DNA of 64,000 nt from Oscillospiraceae bacterium (GCA_015066565.1 SVOB01000001.1:1240001-1304000), one strand, 5' to 3'. Shown: positions 24,956-35,672, numbered from the stretch's first letter. Numbers and translations: made by a program. Notes: a model not told the origin generated them from the sequence alone.

Positions 24956-25389
24956 TGTTATTGCCTAAGAGAGTTAAGTACCGCAGAGTACAGAGAGGCC
25001 GCCTTAAAGGTAAGGCTATTCGTGGTTCAAAGGTAAGCTACGGCGATTACGGTCTTGTTGCCCTCGAACCCGCATGGATCACAGCTAATCAGATCGAAGC
25101 AGCCCGTGTTGCTATGACAAGATATATCAAGCGTGGCGGTCAGGTCTGGATTAAGATTTTCCCCGACAAGCCCATCACAGAGAAGCCCGCTGAAACCCGA
25201 ATGGGTTCAGGTAAAGGTTCTCCCGAATATTGGGTAGCAGTAGTTAAACCCGGCAGAGTTATGTTTGAAATCGCCGGCGTTAGCGAAGAGCTTGCAAGAG
25301 AGGCTATGCGTCTCGCTGCAAACAAGCTTCCCATCAAGTGTAAGTTTGTCCGCAAGGAAGAAACTATGGAACAGGATGGTGAGCAGTAA
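24955..25389 (+). CDS. rplP: 50S ribosomal protein L16
   Basis: The 144-residue product has [22 protein letters not shown]-like segment [16 protein letters not shown], and [21 protein letters not shown] near 76-98. L16 organises the A-site tRNA region of 23S rRNA. Start and stop overlap neighbouring genes by one base each (TAATG). Confidence 0.98.
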   Translation: MLLPKRVKYRRVQRGRLKGKAIRGSKVSYGDYGLVALEPAWITANQIEAARVAMTRYIKRGGQVWIKIFPDKPITEKPAETRMGSGKGSPEYWVAVVKPGRVMFEIAGVSEELAREAMRLAANKLPIKCKFVRKEETMEQDGEQ

Positions 25390-25592
25390 TGAAAGCAAGT
25401 GAACTCAGAAAAATGTCAGCTTCAGAGTTGGATGCTAAACTCTTGGAACTCAAGGACGAGCTCTTTAAGCTTCGTTTTCAGCAAGCCATCAACCAACTCG
25501 ACAATCCAATGCGTATTAACGCCGTTAAGAAGGATATCGCGAGAATTAAGACAATTCAGCGTGATGTAGAGCTTCACGGCGCTGAGTCCTAA
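25389..25592 (+). CDS. rpmC: 50S ribosomal protein L29
   Basis: The 67-residue protein has [28 protein letters not shown]-type helices and ends with [13 protein letters not shown], matching L29. It sits beside the exit tunnel next to L23. Translation is coupled to L16 by a TAATG overlap. Confidence 0.97.
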   Translation: MKASELRKMSASELDAKLLELKDELFKLRFQQAINQLDNPMRINAVKKDIARIKTIQRDVELHGAES

Positions 25593-25612
25593 GGAAAGGG
25601 TAGGTGTTCATG

Positions 25613-25867
25613 ATGGAAAGAAATCTTCGTAAAACACAGGTCGGAACAGTAATCAGCGATAAGATGGATAAGACTGTCGTTGTTGCTATCCGCGATAAGG
25701 TAAGGCATCCGCTTTACAAGAAAATCGTTAACCGTACAGTAAAGATTAAGGTTCACGACGAAGCCAACGAGTGCGGCATCGGTGACAGAGTTCTCGTTAT
25801 GGAAACCCGTCCGATGTCCAAGGATAAGAGATGGCGTGTCGTTGAAATCATCGAGAAAGCTAAATAA
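25613..25867 (+). CDS. rpsQ: 30S ribosomal protein S17
   Basis: The 84-residue protein begins [23 protein letters not shown] and includes [15 protein letters not shown] and [12 protein letters not shown], the S17 OB fold. Two adjacent ATG codons (25610 and 25613) could start it; 25613 gives the usual MERN form and eight-base spacing from the AGG. A GTG at 25604 lies inside the ribosome site. Confidence 0.96.
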   Translation: MERNLRKTQVGTVISDKMDKTVVVAIRDKVRHPLYKKIVNRTVKIKVHDEANECGIGDRVLVMETRPMSKDKRWRVVEIIEKAK

Positions 25868-25897
25868 TAGTTTAGGTAAGAAAAAGGAGGCAATACT

Positions 25898-26266
25898 GTG
25901 ATACAGCAACAGACTTTGCTTAAAGTTGCCGACAACACAGGGGCTAAGGAGCTTATGTGCATCCGAGTTCTCGGTGGTTCAGGCAAAAGATATGCCAATA
26001 TCGGCGATGTCATTGTAGCTTCAGTCAAAAAGGCTGCTCCCGGCGGAACAGCTAAAAAGGGCGAAGTTGTAAGGGCAGTAGTTGTTAGAACAGTTTCAGG
26101 CGTTCGCAGAGACGACGGTACTTATATCCGCTTCGACGAAAACGCCGCTGTTATAATCAGAGAAGACAAAAATCCCAGAGGCACCCGTATCTTCGGGCCG
26201 GTTGCCAGAGAGCTCCGTGAGAAGGACTATATGAAGATATTGTCCCTTGCTCCGGAAGTGCTTTAA
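25898..26266 (+). CDS. rplN: 50S ribosomal protein L14
   Basis: The 122-residue product starts at GTG 25898, with AAAGGAGG eight bases upstream. It has [22 protein letters not shown] at the N-terminus and [29 protein letters not shown] at the C-terminus, both diagnostic of L14. Confidence 0.97.
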   Translation: MIQQQTLLKVADNTGAKELMCIRVLGGSGKRYANIGDVIVASVKKAAPGGTAKKGEVVRAVVVRTVSGVRRDDGTYIRFDENAAVIIREDKNPRGTRIFGPVARELREKDYMKILSLAPEVL

Positions 26267-26281
26267 TAGGAGGTGCCAAGG

Positions 26282-26602
26282 ATGAACAATCTTCACGTAA
26301 AAACAGGTGACGAGGTAATCGTTATCAACGGCAAGAACCGCGGTAAGAGGGGTAAGGTCATGCAGGTCAGCCCCAAGGAAGGCAAGGTTATTGTCGAGGG
26401 CGTAAACGTTGTTACCAAGCACGTTAAGCCCCGTCAGATGGGTGAGCCCGGCGGTCTTATTAAGGCTGAAAGCGCTCTCTATGCTGACAAGGTTCAGCTT
26501 ATCTGCCCCAAGTGCGGCAAGCCCACAAGAGTCGGTCACGCACTTGACAAGAACGGCAAAAAAGTAAGAGTTTGCAAAAAGTGCAACGCTCAGTTTGAAT
26601 AA
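26282..26602 (+). CDS. rplX: 50S ribosomal protein L24
   Basis: The 106-residue protein has a KOW motif (VKTGDEVIVINGKNRGKRGKV) and ends with two CxxC pairs (CPKCGK and CKKCN), a zinc-ribbon variant of L24. GTG at 26273 lies inside the AGGAGGTG ribosome site, so the ATG at 26282 is chosen. Confidence 0.96.
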   Translation: MNNLHVKTGDEVIVINGKNRGKRGKVMQVSPKEGKVIVEGVNVVTKHVKPRQMGEPGGLIKAESALYADKVQLICPKCGKPTRVGHALDKNGKKVRVCKKCNAQFE

Positions 26603-26618
26603 GGGAGGGACATAACAA

Positions 26619-27161
26619 ATGGCAGCAAGACTTAAAGAAATGTATACAAAAGAAGTCGCCCCCGCACTTTTCAAGAAGTTCGGTTATAAGAGTGTTATGC
26701 AAATCCCGAAGCTTGATAAAATTGTTATCAACGTAGGCTGCGGCGAAGCTAAGGATAACCCCAAGGCTATCGACGCTATAGTCGGCGACATCGCCACAAT
26801 CACAGGTCAGAAGCCCGTTGTTTGTAAGGCTAAGAAATCAGTCGCTAACTTTAAGCTTCGTGAAGGCATGCCTATCGGCGTTAAGGTAACACTTCGCGGC
26901 GATAAGATGTATGAGTTCCTTGACAGGTTCTTCAACATCGCGCTTCCCAGAGTTCGTGACTTCAGAGGTATCAACCCCAATTCCTTCGACGGCAGAGGTA
27001 ACTACTCAACCGGTATCAAGGAGCAGTTGATTTTCCCTGAAATCGAGTACGATAAAGTTGACAAGGTTCGTGGTATGGACATCTGCTTCGTAACCACAGC
27101 CAATACCGATGAAGAGGCCAGAGAGCTGCTTACTCTCATGGGCGCTCCGTTTGCTAAATAA
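26619..27161 (+). CDS. rplE: 50S ribosomal protein L5
   Basis: The 180-residue protein contains [45 protein letters not shown] and the C-terminal [21 protein letters not shown], standard for L5. It contacts the P-site tRNA and 5S rRNA. GGGAGGG precedes the ATG. Confidence 0.98.
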   Translation: MAARLKEMYTKEVAPALFKKFGYKSVMQIPKLDKIVINVGCGEAKDNPKAIDAIVGDIATITGQKPVVCKAKKSVANFKLREGMPIGVKVTLRGDKMYEFLDRFFNIALPRVRDFRGINPNSFDGRGNYSTGIKEQLIFPEIEYDKVDKVRGMDICFVTTANTDEEARELLTLMGAPFAK

Positions 27162-27174
27162 GGAGGGATAACAA

Positions 27175-27360
27175 GTGGCTAAAACAGCAATGAAGGTTAA
27201 GCAGGCTCGTCCCGCTAAGTATTCATCAAGACAGTACAACCGCTGTAAAATCTGCGGCAGACCACATGCTTATCTCCGTAAGTACGGAGTATGCCGTATC
27301 TGTTTCAGAGAGTTGGCACATGCAGGTCAGATTCCCGGTGTAAAGAAGTCAAGTTGGTAA
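27175..27360 (+). CDS. rpsN: 30S ribosomal protein S14, zinc type
   Basis: The 61-residue product is the short zinc-binding S14, with CKIC and CRIC pairs around [11 protein letters not shown]. This form is typical of Firmicutes and Actinobacteria. GTG at 27175 is the start, with GGAGGG eight bases upstream. Confidence 0.97.
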   Translation: MAKTAMKVKQARPAKYSSRQYNRCKICGRPHAYLRKYGVCRICFRELAHAGQIPGVKKSSW

Positions 27361-27391
27361 GAAAAAGAGCAATCTAAGGAGGTAAAACAGT

Positions 27392-27790
27392 ATGCAAATT
27401 ACTGATTCTATCGCCGATATGCTTACAAGAATTCGTAACGCGAACTCAGCAAAGCATGATACGGTGAAGGTACCCGCATCAAACATGAAGAAAGCGATTG
27501 CTCAGATTCTTGTTGATGAAGGTTACATTAAAGGTTTCACGGTTGAAGATGACGGAAAACAGGGTATGATGGAGATTACTCTCAAATACGGCCCCAACAA
27601 GTCATCCGTAATCACCGGTTTACGCAGAGTTTCAAAGCCCGGTCTGCGTATTTATACAAGCTGTGAGGAAATGCCCAGAGTTATGAAGGGTCTCGGCATT
27701 GCAATCCTCTCAACACCTAAGGGCGTAATGACAGATAAGGACGCACGCAAGGCTAATGTCGGCGGTGAAGTCCTCGCATTCATCTGGTAA
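27392..27790 (+). CDS. rpsH: 30S ribosomal protein S8
   Basis: The 132-residue protein opens [16 protein letters not shown] and has [21 protein letters not shown] and a final [23 protein letters not shown]8 binds helix 21 of 16S rRNA and in E. coli represses the spc operon. AAGGAGG precedes the ATG. Confidence 0.98.
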   Translation: MQITDSIADMLTRIRNANSAKHDTVKVPASNMKKAIAQILVDEGYIKGFTVEDDGKQGMMEITLKYGPNKSSVITGLRRVSKPGLRIYTSCEEMPRVMKGLGIAILSTPKGVMTDKDARKANVGGEVLAFIW

Positions 27791-27804
27791 GGAGGTACAG
27801 TACT

Positions 27805-28350
27805 ATGTCTCGTATCGGCAGAGAGCCCATCGTTATTCCGGCGGGCGTCGATGTTACTGTTGACGGCAGCACTGTTACCGTAAAGGGCCCCAAGGGCGAA
27901 CTCACCAGAACAGTGCACCCCAACATGACAGTTGAGAAGAAGGACGGCCAGATTTTGGTTTCACGTCCTAACGACAATAAGGAAAACCGTTCACTTCACG
28001 GTTTGACAAGAACTCTTATTGCCAATATGGTAACAGGCGTTGAAAAGGGCTTCTCAAAGGAGCTTGAAATCAACGGTATCGGTTACCGTGCAGAAAAGAA
28101 GGGCAAGGACCTTGTAATGACCATCGGTTATTCACATCAGGTTATTATGTCCGAGGTTGACGGAATTTCAATTGACGTTCCGGCGCCTAACAAGATTATC
28201 ATTTCCGGTCCCGACAAGCAGAAGGTTGGCCAGTTCGCAGCCGAGGTCAGAGAAAAGAGACCTCCCGAGCCGTATAAGGGCAAGGGCATCAAGTATGCGT
28301 CTGAGCACATCCGCCGCAAGGAAGGTAAAGCCGGTAAGGGCGGCAAATAA
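27805..28350 (+). CDS. rplF: 50S ribosomal protein L6
   Basis: The 181-residue product starts [14 protein letters not shown] and includes [29 protein letters not shown] and the C-terminal [15 protein letters not shown]-type signature (residues [13 protein letters not shown]). L6 lies near the factor-binding site. GGAGG precedes the ATG. Confidence 0.98.
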   Translation: MSRIGREPIVIPAGVDVTVDGSTVTVKGPKGELTRTVHPNMTVEKKDGQILVSRPNDNKENRSLHGLTRTLIANMVTGVEKGFSKELEINGIGYRAEKKGKDLVMTIGYSHQVIMSEVDGISIDVPAPNKIIISGPDKQKVGQFAAEVREKRPPEPYKGKGIKYASEHIRRKEGKAGKGGK

Positions 28351-28365
28351 AAGGAGGGTTTCTAA

Positions 28366-28725
28366 ATGGTTAAAAAGCCTGATTCAAACAAGGCAAGACT
28401 TAATCGCCATAAGAGAGTCCGTGGAAAGGTTACAGGCACTGCTGAGTGCCCCCGCCTTAATGTGTTCCGCTCACTTCAGCACATCTATGCTCAGCTTATA
28501 GATGATGTTGCCGGCGTTACATTGGTTTCAGCTTCAACAGTTGAAAAGGACTTTACGGAATATGGCGGTAATATGTCCGCAGCTAAGAGCGTGGGCAAAT
28601 TATTGGCTGAAAGAGCTGCTGAGAAGAATATCAAAGATTGCGTATTCGACAGAGGCGGTTATATCTATCACGGCAGAGTTAAAGAGCTCGCCGAAGGCGC
28701 TCGCGAGGGCGGCCTGAACTTCTAA
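28366..28725 (+). CDS. rplR: 50S ribosomal protein L18
   Basis: The 119-residue protein has a basic N-terminus ([15 protein letters not shown]), [18 protein letters not shown] and a C-terminal [25 protein letters not shown], all L18 motifs for 5S rRNA binding. Confidence 0.98.
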   Translation: MVKKPDSNKARLNRHKRVRGKVTGTAECPRLNVFRSLQHIYAQLIDDVAGVTLVSASTVEKDFTEYGGNMSAAKSVGKLLAERAAEKNIKDCVFDRGGYIYHGRVKELAEGAREGGLNF

Positions 28726-28741
28726 GAGAGGAGAGAATATT

Positions 28742-29236
28742 ATGGCTAAAATTGACGCTTCCACAATGGAGCTTCAGGAACGTGTAGTTTCTATAAACCG
28801 TGTTTCAAAGACTGTAAAGGGCGGCCGTATCTTCAAGTTCTCTGCTCTTGTAGTCGTTGGTGACGGAAACGGCACTATCGGTTTCGGTCTTGGTAAGTCC
28901 GGCGAAGTTCCGGACGCTATCCGTAAGGGTATTGAGGACGCTAAGAAGAATCTTATGAAGATTTCTCTTAAGGGTACTACAATTCCTCACGAGGTTATCG
29001 GTAAGTTCGGCGCAGGCGTTGTTCTTCTTAAACCCGCTGCTCCCGGTACAGGCGTTATCGCCGGCGGCCCGGTTCGTGCGGTTGTTGAAACAGTCGGCAT
29101 CAAGGACATCCGTTCCAAGGCTCTTCGTTCAAACAATCCCTGCAACGTAGTCAGAGCTACCATCAACGGTCTTGCTCAGCTCCGTAATGCAGATGAAGTT
29201 GCCGCTATCCGCGGTAAAAACGTAAAAGACATATAA
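28742..29236 (+). CDS. rpsE: 30S ribosomal protein S5
   Basis: The 164-residue protein has [20 protein letters not shown] and [21 protein letters not shown], the double-stranded RNA-binding and fidelity-related regions of S5, then [26 protein letters not shown] lies before the ATG. Confidence 0.98.
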   Translation: MAKIDASTMELQERVVSINRVSKTVKGGRIFKFSALVVVGDGNGTIGFGLGKSGEVPDAIRKGIEDAKKNLMKISLKGTTIPHEVIGKFGAGVVLLKPAAPGTGVIAGGPVRAVVETVGIKDIRSKALRSNNPCNVVRATINGLAQLRNADEVAAIRGKNVKDI

Positions 29237-29250
29237 GGAGGGCGTAAGTA

Positions 29251-29430
29251 ATGGCTAATTTGCAGATTAAGCTCGTTAAGAGCACTATCGGCAGCAAAAA
29301 GGACCAGATTGCTACAGTTCGCTCTCTCGGTCTTAAGAAAATCGGCGATGTTGTGGTACAGCCCGACAATCCTCAGACACAGGGTAAGATTCACAAGGTC
29401 GCACATCTTGTTGAGGTTACAGAAGCTTAA
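29251..29430 (+). CDS. rpmD: 50S ribosomal protein L30
   Basis: This short gene encodes 59 residues beginning [19 protein letters not shown] and including [22 protein letters not shown], which match L30. AAGGAGGG lies eight bases before the ATG, and the gene occupies the usual slot between S5 and L15. Confidence 0.96.
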   Translation: MANLQIKLVKSTIGSKKDQIATVRSLGLKKIGDVVVQPDNPQTQGKIHKVAHLVEVTEA

Positions 29431-29445
29431 AGGAGGTGCGAAAGT

Positions 29446-29889
29446 ATGAAATTGCATGAACTCTCACCCGCTGAGGGCAGCAAGAAAGCTGTCAAGAGAA
29501 TCGGACGCGGTCCCGCTTCCGGTCAGGGTAAAACAGCCGGTAAAGGTCATAAGGGCCAGAAGGCAAGAGCAGGCGGAGGTATGCGCCCCGGTTTCGAGGG
29601 TGGCCAGATGCCTTTACAGAGAAGACTTCCCAAGAGAGGCTTCAACAACATCTTCGCAAAGGAGATTGCCATTGTTAACGTAGCGGCTCTCGATAAGAAA
29701 TTCGAGGACGGCGCAACAGTTGACATCGAGGCACTCAAAGCAGCAGGTCTTATTAAGAAGGAGCTTGACGGCGTCAAGGTTCTCGGCAACGGCGAAATCA
29801 CCAAAAAGCTTACTGTTCAGGTCAATGCTTTTTCCGATTCGGCAAAGGCAAAGATTGAAGCAGCCGGCGGAAAGGCCGAGGTGATTTAA
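29446..29889 (+). CDS. rplO: 50S ribosomal protein L15
   Basis: The 147-residue product begins [13 protein letters not shown] and carries the Gly/Arg-rich loop [20 protein letters not shown] and [18 protein letters not shown]15 is a late-assembly 50S protein. It ends two bases before secY. Confidence 0.98.
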   Translation: MKLHELSPAEGSKKAVKRIGRGPASGQGKTAGKGHKGQKARAGGGMRPGFEGGQMPLQRRLPKRGFNNIFAKEIAIVNVAALDKKFEDGATVDIEALKAAGLIKKELDGVKVLGNGEITKKLTVQVNAFSDSAKAKIEAAGGKAEVI

Positions 29890-29891
29890 CA

Positions 29892-31211
29892 ATGATAAAA
29901 ACCATTGTTAATGCTTGGAAAATCGCAGACCTCAGAAAAAAGTTAATTTTTACGGCGCTTATGGTGCTCGTATTCAGAGTTGGTTGCGCTTTACCCGTTC
30001 CGTTTGTTAATATTGCAAGCGAGGGTATCCTTCCGGATTCAACAGCGAACAACTTTATGACATATCTTAGCATGATGACAGGTAACGCCTTCAACTACGG
30101 AACTCTTTTCGCAATGTCGGTTACGCCTTACATCAACGCTTCGATTATCATTCAGCTTCTTACAGTTGCAATCCCTGCTCTTCAGAAGCTCTCTCAGGAG
30201 GGTGAAGAAGGCAGAAAGAAGATAGGCAAAATCACCCGTTATTCAGCGGCAGCATTAGCTTTAATGCAGAGTACGGCTTACTTCTTCTACATCCGTTCTC
30301 AGGGCTTTATTTCAACAGCCTCTGACGGATCGAAGTACACAGGCTTCGCTGCAGTATTCCAGGCAGCAGTTATCATTCTCTGCTATACAGCAGGCGCGGC
30401 GTTTATCATCTGGTTGGGCGACCTCATCAACGAAAAAGGTGTCGGCAACGGTATTTCAATTATCCTTTTTGCCGGTATCGTAGCGGGAATCCCCACCATT
30501 ATGTATCAGTTGTATTCATATATGAACCACGGCGGCGTTTACTATGCGCTTGCTCCTCTTGCGTTAATCATTATGATTCTTATGATTGCGTACATCGTCT
30601 GGATGGATAATGCCGAAAGACGTATTCCGGTTCAGTATGCTAAAAGAGTTGTCGGCAGAAAGATGTACGGCGGACAGTCCTCACACATTCCGATTAAGGT
30701 TAATATGTGCGGCGTTCTTCCTATAATCTTCGCTTCGTCAATTCTCTCCCTTCCGCCGACAATCGGTATGTTTGTCACTCCTAAAGAGGGCAGCTTCTGG
30801 GAGACATTCCTCAACTGGTTCAATTCCGACAGCGTTGTATACGGAGTAATTTACTTCATTCTTATAATTTTCTTCGCATATTTCTATGCGGCAATCCAGT
30901 ACAATCCGATTGAGATGTCAAACAACATCCGTAATCAGGGCGGCGTCATCCCCGGTATCCGTGCCGGCAGACCCACTTCGGAGTTTATCACAAGAGTTCT
31001 CAACAGACTCACACTTCTCGGAGCTTTGCTTCTTTCGGTTGTTGCGATATTCCCGATTATCTTCACCCAGGTTACAACTGCGGTTGACTATCCGATGAAC
31101 ATTTCTCTCGGCGGTACATCAATCATCATCGTTGTAGGCGTTGCTCTTGAAACAGTCAAGCAGCTTGAAAGCCAGATGATGATGCGTCACTACAAGGGCT
31201 TCCTTGATTAA
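29892..31211 (+). CDS. secY: Preprotein translocase subunit SecY
   Basis: The 439-residue protein has ten predicted membrane helices. Key SecY motifs are FRVGCALPVPF, MSVTPYINASIIIQLL, LSQEGEEGRKKI (cytosolic loop) and IPVQYAKRVVGRKMYGG-like SecA-contact loop, plus NNIRNQGGVIPGIRAG in the C5 loop. It forms the Sec channel with SecE/SecG, encoded elsewhere. Placement after L15 is universal in Firmicutes. Confidence 0.98.
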   Translation: MIKTIVNAWKIADLRKKLIFTALMVLVFRVGCALPVPFVNIASEGILPDSTANNFMTYLSMMTGNAFNYGTLFAMSVTPYINASIIIQLLTVAIPALQKLSQEGEEGRKKIGKITRYSAAALALMQSTAYFFYIRSQGFISTASDGSKYTGFAAVFQAAVIILCYTAGAAFIIWLGDLINEKGVGNGISIILFAGIVAGIPTIMYQLYSYMNHGGVYYALAPLALIIMILMIAYIVWMDNAERRIPVQYAKRVVGRKMYGGQSSHIPIKVNMCGVLPIIFASSILSLPPTIGMFVTPKEGSFWETFLNWFNSDSVVYGVIYFILIIFFAYFYAAIQYNPIEMSNNIRNQGGVIPGIRAGRPTSEFITRVLNRLTLLGALLLSVVAIFPIIFTQVTTAVDYPMNISLGGTSIIIVVGVALETVKQLESQMMMRHYKGFLD

Positions 31212-31226
31212 TCAGAGGAGAACAAA

Positions 31227-31859
31227 ATGAATTTGATTTTATTGGGAGCTCCCGGAGCAGGTAAGGGCACACAGGCTGAAAAGATTTGTGAAAAGCTCTC
31301 TATTCCTGCTATTTCGACGGGTAATATAATCCGCGAAGCCTTGGCGAACGGTACCGAAATGGGACTTAAGGCTAAGGAATATATAAACGCCGGCAAGCTC
31401 GTACCCGACGAGGTTGTCATAGGCATTATCAAGGAAAGACTCGCTGAGGATGATTGCAAAAACGGCTTCATCCTTGACGGCTTCCCGAGAACAATCCCTC
31501 AGGCTCAGGCGCTCGACGAGATGGGCATTGTCATTGACAGGGTTATCGACATCGAGGTTGCTGACGAAACAGTAGTCAAAAGAATGTCGGGCAGAAGAGT
31601 TTGTTCCAAGTGCGGCGCTTCTTATCATCTTGAATTCAAGAAGCCGATTAACGACGGCGTATGCGACAGCTGCGGCGCAGAGTTAATTCAGCGCAAGGAC
31701 GACCACCCCGACACCGTGCTCGACAGACTTAAGGTCTATCACGAGCAGACAGAGCCCTTAAAGGATTACTACGAAAAAACGGGTAAACTTAAGGTTGTCG
31801 AAGGACAGGAAGAGGTTAAGGAAACAACCGCTCTTGTCTTCGAAGCATTGGAGAACTAA
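31227..31859 (+). CDS. adk: Adenylate kinase
   Basis: The 210-residue enzyme interconverts ATP+AMP and 2 ADP. It has the P-loop LGAPGAGKGTQ (5-15), LDGFPRT near 84-90 and a zinc-binding long lid with CSKC and CDSC pairs (~127-150), as in Gram-positive Adk. The AMP-site segment reads STGNIIRE where many Adk have STGDxxR. GAGGAG precedes the ATG. It lies between secY and map as in other Firmicutes. Confidence 0.97.
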   Translation: MNLILLGAPGAGKGTQAEKICEKLSIPAISTGNIIREALANGTEMGLKAKEYINAGKLVPDEVVIGIIKERLAEDDCKNGFILDGFPRTIPQAQALDEMGIVIDRVIDIEVADETVVKRMSGRRVCSKCGASYHLEFKKPINDGVCDSCGAELIQRKDDHPDTVLDRLKVYHEQTEPLKDYYEKTGKLKVVEGQEEVKETTALVFEALEN

Positions 31860-31861
31860 GC

Positions 31862-32611
31862 ATGATAGTGCTAAAATCAGCAAGAGAAATTGACATAATG
31901 CGTAAAGCCTGTCAAATCTCGGCGGAAGCATTAAGGATAGCAGGTGAGGCAGTCAAGGAGGGCGTTTCGACCTACGAGATTGACCAAATAGCCTATAACT
32001 ATATAAAGAAGCAGGGCGCTGAGCCCAACTTCCTTCACTATAACGGCTACCCTGCTACCGCATGCATTTCTATTAATGACGAGATCATTCATGGTATTCC
32101 GAGCAAGAACCGTATACTGCATCGCGGCGACATAGTCAGTATTGACCTTGGAGCCAAGATTGACGGCTATAACGGTGACAATGCCGCTACCTTTGCCGTC
32201 GGCGAAATATCCGACGAGGCAAAACGTCTTTGCGAGACGACTGAAGAAAGCCTTTATAAAGGAATTGAAAAGGCGCTCGCAGGCGGCAGACTCGGTGATA
32301 TTGGTTATGCAGTACAGAGTTATTGCGAGGACAGAGGGTTCTCGGTCGTGCGTGAATACACGGGTCACGGCGTAGGAACTCATCTGCATGAAGATCCGAG
32401 CGTACCTAACTACGGAACTCCCGGAAGAGGAGTACGCCTGTTACCGGGTATGACAATTGCAATCGAGCCTATGATTACTCTCGGCAAGGCGGCAATAAAC
32501 GTTATGCCCGACGGTTGGACGGTTAAGACCAGGGACGGTTCACTCGCCGCTCATTATGAGCATACGATAGCCATTACCTCCTCAGGTCCCGTAATTCTTA
32601 CAAAAATATGA
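31862..32611 (+). CDS. map: Methionine aminopeptidase type I
   Basis: The 249-residue enzyme removes the initiator Met. Metal ligands are visible: D in VSIDLGAKIDGY, D in NGDNAATF, H in GHGVGTHLHE, E in AIEPMITLG and E in HYEHTIAI. There is no N-terminal zinc-finger extension. The gene starts two bases after adk and overlaps the KOW gene by four bases. Confidence 0.97.
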   Translation: MIVLKSAREIDIMRKACQISAEALRIAGEAVKEGVSTYEIDQIAYNYIKKQGAEPNFLHYNGYPATACISINDEIIHGIPSKNRILHRGDIVSIDLGAKIDGYNGDNAATFAVGEISDEAKRLCETTEESLYKGIEKALAGGRLGDIGYAVQSYCEDRGFSVVREYTGHGVGTHLHEDPSVPNYGTPGRGVRLLPGMTIAIEPMITLGKAAINVMPDGWTVKTRDGSLAAHYEHTIAITSSGPVILTKI

Positions 32612-32871
32612 TTGCGGAATTTAAAAGAGGGACGGTTGTTGTATCCGCGGCAGGGCGCGATAAAACACGGCTTTTGGCTGTGGTGGGCCTTGAAAACAAC
32701 AGAGTTCTGGTTTGCGACGGTAAGGAAAGACCTCTTATTAACCCGAAGAGTAAAAATCCGAAGCACCTCAAACAGACCGGACACACGGTTGATATGGACT
32801 TGATTTGTTCGGACCGAGCATTAAGAAAAGCGTTGAAGAAAATCCGTGAGGATTTCAAGGAGGCTAATTGA
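32608..32871 (+). CDS. KOW-domain RNA-binding protein (L14e-like)
   Basis: The 87-residue protein has an N-terminal KOW-like strand ([15 protein letters not shown]), resembling archaeal/eukaryotic L14e, and [15 protein letters not shown] in the middle. It is a known but uncharacterised companion between map and infA in Firmicutes spc operons. The ATG overlaps the map stop (ATGA), and the stop abuts infA. A ribosome-associated role is inferred. Confidence 0.88.
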   Translation: MIAEFKRGTVVVSAAGRDKTRLLAVVGLENNRVLVCDGKERPLINPKSKNPKHLKQTGHTVDMDLICSDRALRKALKKIREDFKEAN

Positions 32872-32872
32872 T

Positions 32873-33091
32873 ATGTCAAAACAGGATATGATTGAAATAG
32901 AGGGTACGGTAACAGAGGCTTTGCCGAACGCTACGTTTTTGGTAGAGCTTGAAAACGGCCATCAGATTACGGCTTTTATTTCGGGTAAGCTGAGAATGAA
33001 TTATATCAGAATCCTTCCCGGCGACAAGGTTACGGTTGAAATGTCACCCTATGACCTTACAAAGGGCCGTATCACATGGCGTTCCAAATAA
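32873..33091 (+). CDS. infA: Translation initiation factor IF-1
   Basis: The 72-residue OB-fold protein reads [21 protein letters not shown], then [18 protein letters not shown] and [11 protein letters not shown], all IF-1 signatures. AAGGAGG lies upstream inside the previous gene. A reading extended to 32846 is rejected as it has no ribosome site. Confidence 0.98.
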   Translation: MSKQDMIEIEGTVTEALPNATFLVELENGHQITAFISGKLRMNYIRILPGDKVTVEMSPYDLTKGRITWRSK

Positions 33092-33110
33092 TTTTAGGAG
33101 GTATATTTAA

Positions 33111-33224
33111 ATGAAAGTCAGACCTTCTGTCAGAAAAATGTGCGAAAAGTGCAAGATTATTAAGCGCAAGGGTAAAATCATGGTTATCTGTGAGAATCCC
33201 AAGCATAAGCAGCGTCAAGGTTAA
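33111..33224 (+). CDS. rpmJ: 50S ribosomal protein L36
   Basis: This short gene encodes 37 residues, [19 protein letters not shown] at the start and [10 protein letters not shown] at the end. Cys residues and His make the zinc ribbon of the C+ form of L36. TAGGAGG lies nine bases before the ATG. Confidence 0.97.
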   Translation: MKVRPSVRKMCEKCKIIKRKGKIMVICENPKHKQRQG

Positions 33225-33257
33225 TTCCTTGCAATACTAAATGGAGGTAATTGTAAT

Positions 33258-33626
33258 ATGGCGCGTATATCCGGTGTTGATTTACCGAGAGATAAGAGAG
33301 TCGAAATCGGCTTGACCTATATTTTCGGAATCGGACGCAAAACAGCAAGCGACATTATCGCTGCTACAGGTATAAATCCCGACACTCGAGTAAAGGATTT
33401 AACCGAAGAAGAAGTTTCAAAGATTCGTGAGTATATCGATCACAACGTTAAGGTTGAGGGTGACCTTCGCCGTGAAACTGCTTACGACATTAAAAGACTT
33501 GTTGAAATCGGCTGCTACCGTGGCATCCGTCACAGAAAGGGCTTGCCCGTAAGAGGTCAGACCTCTAAGAACAACGCCCGTACACGTAAGGGCCCGAAGA
33601 AGACAGTCGCTAACAAGAAGAAGTAA
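33258..33626 (+). CDS. rpsM: 30S ribosomal protein S13
   Basis: The 122-residue product starts [21 protein letters not shown] and ends with the basic [22 protein letters not shown] tail that touches tRNA. GGAGG lies ten bases upstream of the ATG. Confidence 0.98.
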   Translation: MARISGVDLPRDKRVEIGLTYIFGIGRKTASDIIAATGINPDTRVKDLTEEEVSKIREYIDHNVKVEGDLRRETAYDIKRLVEIGCYRGIRHRKGLPVRGQTSKNNARTRKGPKKTVANKKK

Positions 33627-33642
33627 TTGAGGAGGGATTAAC

Positions 33643-34038
33643 ATGGCCGCAACAAAAAAAGGCGCTACAAGAAAGCGTCGTGAAAGAAAAAATATTGAAA
33701 AGGGTGCTGCTCATATTCAATCCACCTTCAACAACACGATTGTAACCATTGCCGATGTACAGGGTAATGTAATTTCGTGGGCTACTTCAGGTGAAATGGG
33801 CTTTAGAGGCTCAAAGAAGTCTACTCCCTTTGCAGCTCAGACAGCAGCGGAAACAGCAGCTAAGGCTGCTATGGAGCACGGTCTTAAGACTGTTGAAGTC
33901 TTTGTCAAAGGCCCCGGCCAGGGCCGTGAGGCAGCTATCCGTGCGCTTCAGGCAGCAGGCTTGGAAATTACTCTTATCAAAGACGTAACTCCCATTCCTC
34001 ACAATGGCTGCCGTCCGCCTAAGAGAAGACGTGTATAA
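33643..34038 (+). CDS. rpsK: 30S ribosomal protein S11
   Basis: The 131-residue protein contains [36 protein letters not shown] and the C-terminal [18 protein letters not shown], typical of S11 on the 30S platform. GGAGGG precedes the ATG. Confidence 0.98.
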   Translation: MAATKKGATRKRRERKNIEKGAAHIQSTFNNTIVTIADVQGNVISWATSGEMGFRGSKKSTPFAAQTAAETAAKAAMEHGLKTVEVFVKGPGQGREAAIRALQAAGLEITLIKDVTPIPHNGCRPPKRRRV

Positions 34039-34053
34039 AGGAGGAGAATCAGA

Positions 34054-34656
34054 ATGGCAAAGAATATGCAGCCCGTAGCTAAACGCTGCAAGGCTCTCGG
34101 TCTTTCACCCGCAGTTTTGGGTTATTCAAAGAAGAATACAAACCGCAATCCTAAGGGCACAATGAGAAGAAAGCAGTCCGAGTACGGCATGCAGCTCAAT
34201 GAAAAGCAAAAGGTTAAATTTATTTACGGTATGCTTGAAAAGCAGTTCAGCTCATACTATGAAAAGGCAGCTAAGATGCCCGGCAAGACAGGCGAGAATC
34301 TTCTCGTTCTCTGCGAGCGCCGCCTTGACAACGTAGTTTTCCATCTCGGCTTTGCGGCTACACGCCGTCAGGCCCGTCAGCTTGTTAACCACGGTCATTT
34401 TACCGTTGACGGTAAGAAGGTTGACATCCCTTCATACCAGGTTAAGCCCGGTCAGGTTATCGCTGTAAGAGAGAAGAGCAAGGCTTCAAGCTTATTCCAG
34501 CGCCTTACAGGTGAGGACGCTCCGTTCATTACCACACCTGCTTGGATGGAGAAGGATGCTAACGAGCTTAAGGGTACAATTTTAAGAATGCCCACCCGCG
34601 AGGATATTGACTATCCCGTTGAAGAGCACCTTATCGTCGAGCTCTATTCTAAGTAA
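34054..34656 (+). CDS. rpsD: 30S ribosomal protein S4
   Basis: The 200-residue protein has an N-terminal region without the usual zinc Cys set (only one Cys, in AKRCKALG), then the S4 RNA-binding domain ([23 protein letters not shown]). S4 initiates 30S assembly and often regulates the alpha operon. GGAGGAG lies before the ATG. Confidence 0.97.
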   Translation: MAKNMQPVAKRCKALGLSPAVLGYSKKNTNRNPKGTMRRKQSEYGMQLNEKQKVKFIYGMLEKQFSSYYEKAAKMPGKTGENLLVLCERRLDNVVFHLGFAATRRQARQLVNHGHFTVDGKKVDIPSYQVKPGQVIAVREKSKASSLFQRLTGEDAPFITTPAWMEKDANELKGTILRMPTREDIDYPVEEHLIVELYSK

Positions 34657-34721
34657 TAGCGAACCCAAACACGAAAAACTTGAATACAGATTTTTCTGTA
34701 AATTTAATAGGAGGGTTTTAA

Positions 34722-35672
34722 ATGATTGGTATTGAAAAGCCCAACATCGAAGCGTTGGATTTATCCGCTGACGGAACTTACGGTAAGTTCGTTGTAGAGC
34801 CGCTTGAAAGAGGTTACGGCGTTACTCTCGGTAACTCCTTAAGAAGAGTTCTTCTTTCCTCAATCCCCGGCTATGCAATCACATCAGTAAAAATTGACGG
34901 CGTTCTTCACGAGTTCTCAACCGTTCCCGGTGTCAAGGAGGACGTCACTGAAATAGTCCTTAACTTAAAGGGCGTAATTCTTAAGATCCACGGCGACGGC
35001 CCCAAGACCATCTATGTGGACGCTAAGGGCGAAGGCGTTGTCACTGCAGGCGACATTAAAACCGATTCCGAGGTTGAAATCCTCAATCCCGATCACGTTA
35101 TCGCCACTCTCGGCGAGGGCGCTGAATTGGTTATGGAAATGACAGCCGACAAGGGCAGAGGCTACGTTTCTTCTGACAGAAACAAGCAGTTCCTTCAGCC
35201 CGCTATCGGTGTTATAGCAATGGATTCCATTTACACACCCGTTCTTAAAGTTAATTACACCATCGAGAACACCCGTGTAGGTCAGATTACCGACTATGAC
35301 AAGCTTTCACTTGAGGCTTGGACAAACGGTACAATCACCGCTCAGGAAGCAGTTTCTCTCGGTGCTAAAATCCTTACAGAGCATCTCAACCTCTTCGTTG
35401 ACCTTTCGGAAGAAGCAGGCAACGCTGAGATTATGGTAGTAAAAGACGACAACGGCAAGGAAAAGGCTCTTGAAATGACTATTGAAGAGCTTGACCTTTC
35501 GGTTCGTTCCTTCAACTGCCTTAAGAGAGCCGGCATCAACACTGTTGAGGATTTGATTAGTAAGTCTGAGGAAGATATGATGAAGGTCAGAAACCTTGGC
35601 AGAAAATCTCTTGAAGAGGTTGTCGCTAAGCTTGCAAGCCTTAACTTCACACTCAGAAACGACGACGAATAA
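34722..35672 (+). CDS. rpoA: RNA polymerase alpha subunit
   Basis: The 316-residue product shows [25 protein letters not shown] at the N-terminus (dimerisation), [11 protein letters not shown] near 184, and a C-terminal domain with [23 protein letters not shown] that binds UP elements. GGAGGG precedes the ATG. Confidence 0.98.
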   Translation: MIGIEKPNIEALDLSADGTYGKFVVEPLERGYGVTLGNSLRRVLLSSIPGYAITSVKIDGVLHEFSTVPGVKEDVTEIVLNLKGVILKIHGDGPKTIYVDAKGEGVVTAGDIKTDSEVEILNPDHVIATLGEGAELVMEMTADKGRGYVSSDRNKQFLQPAIGVIAMDSIYTPVLKVNYTIENTRVGQITDYDKLSLEAWTNGTITAQEAVSLGAKILTEHLNLFVDLSEEAGNAEIMVVKDDNGKEKALEMTIEELDLSVRSFNCLKRAGINTVEDLISKSEEDMMKVRNLGRKSLEEVVAKLASLNFTLRNDDE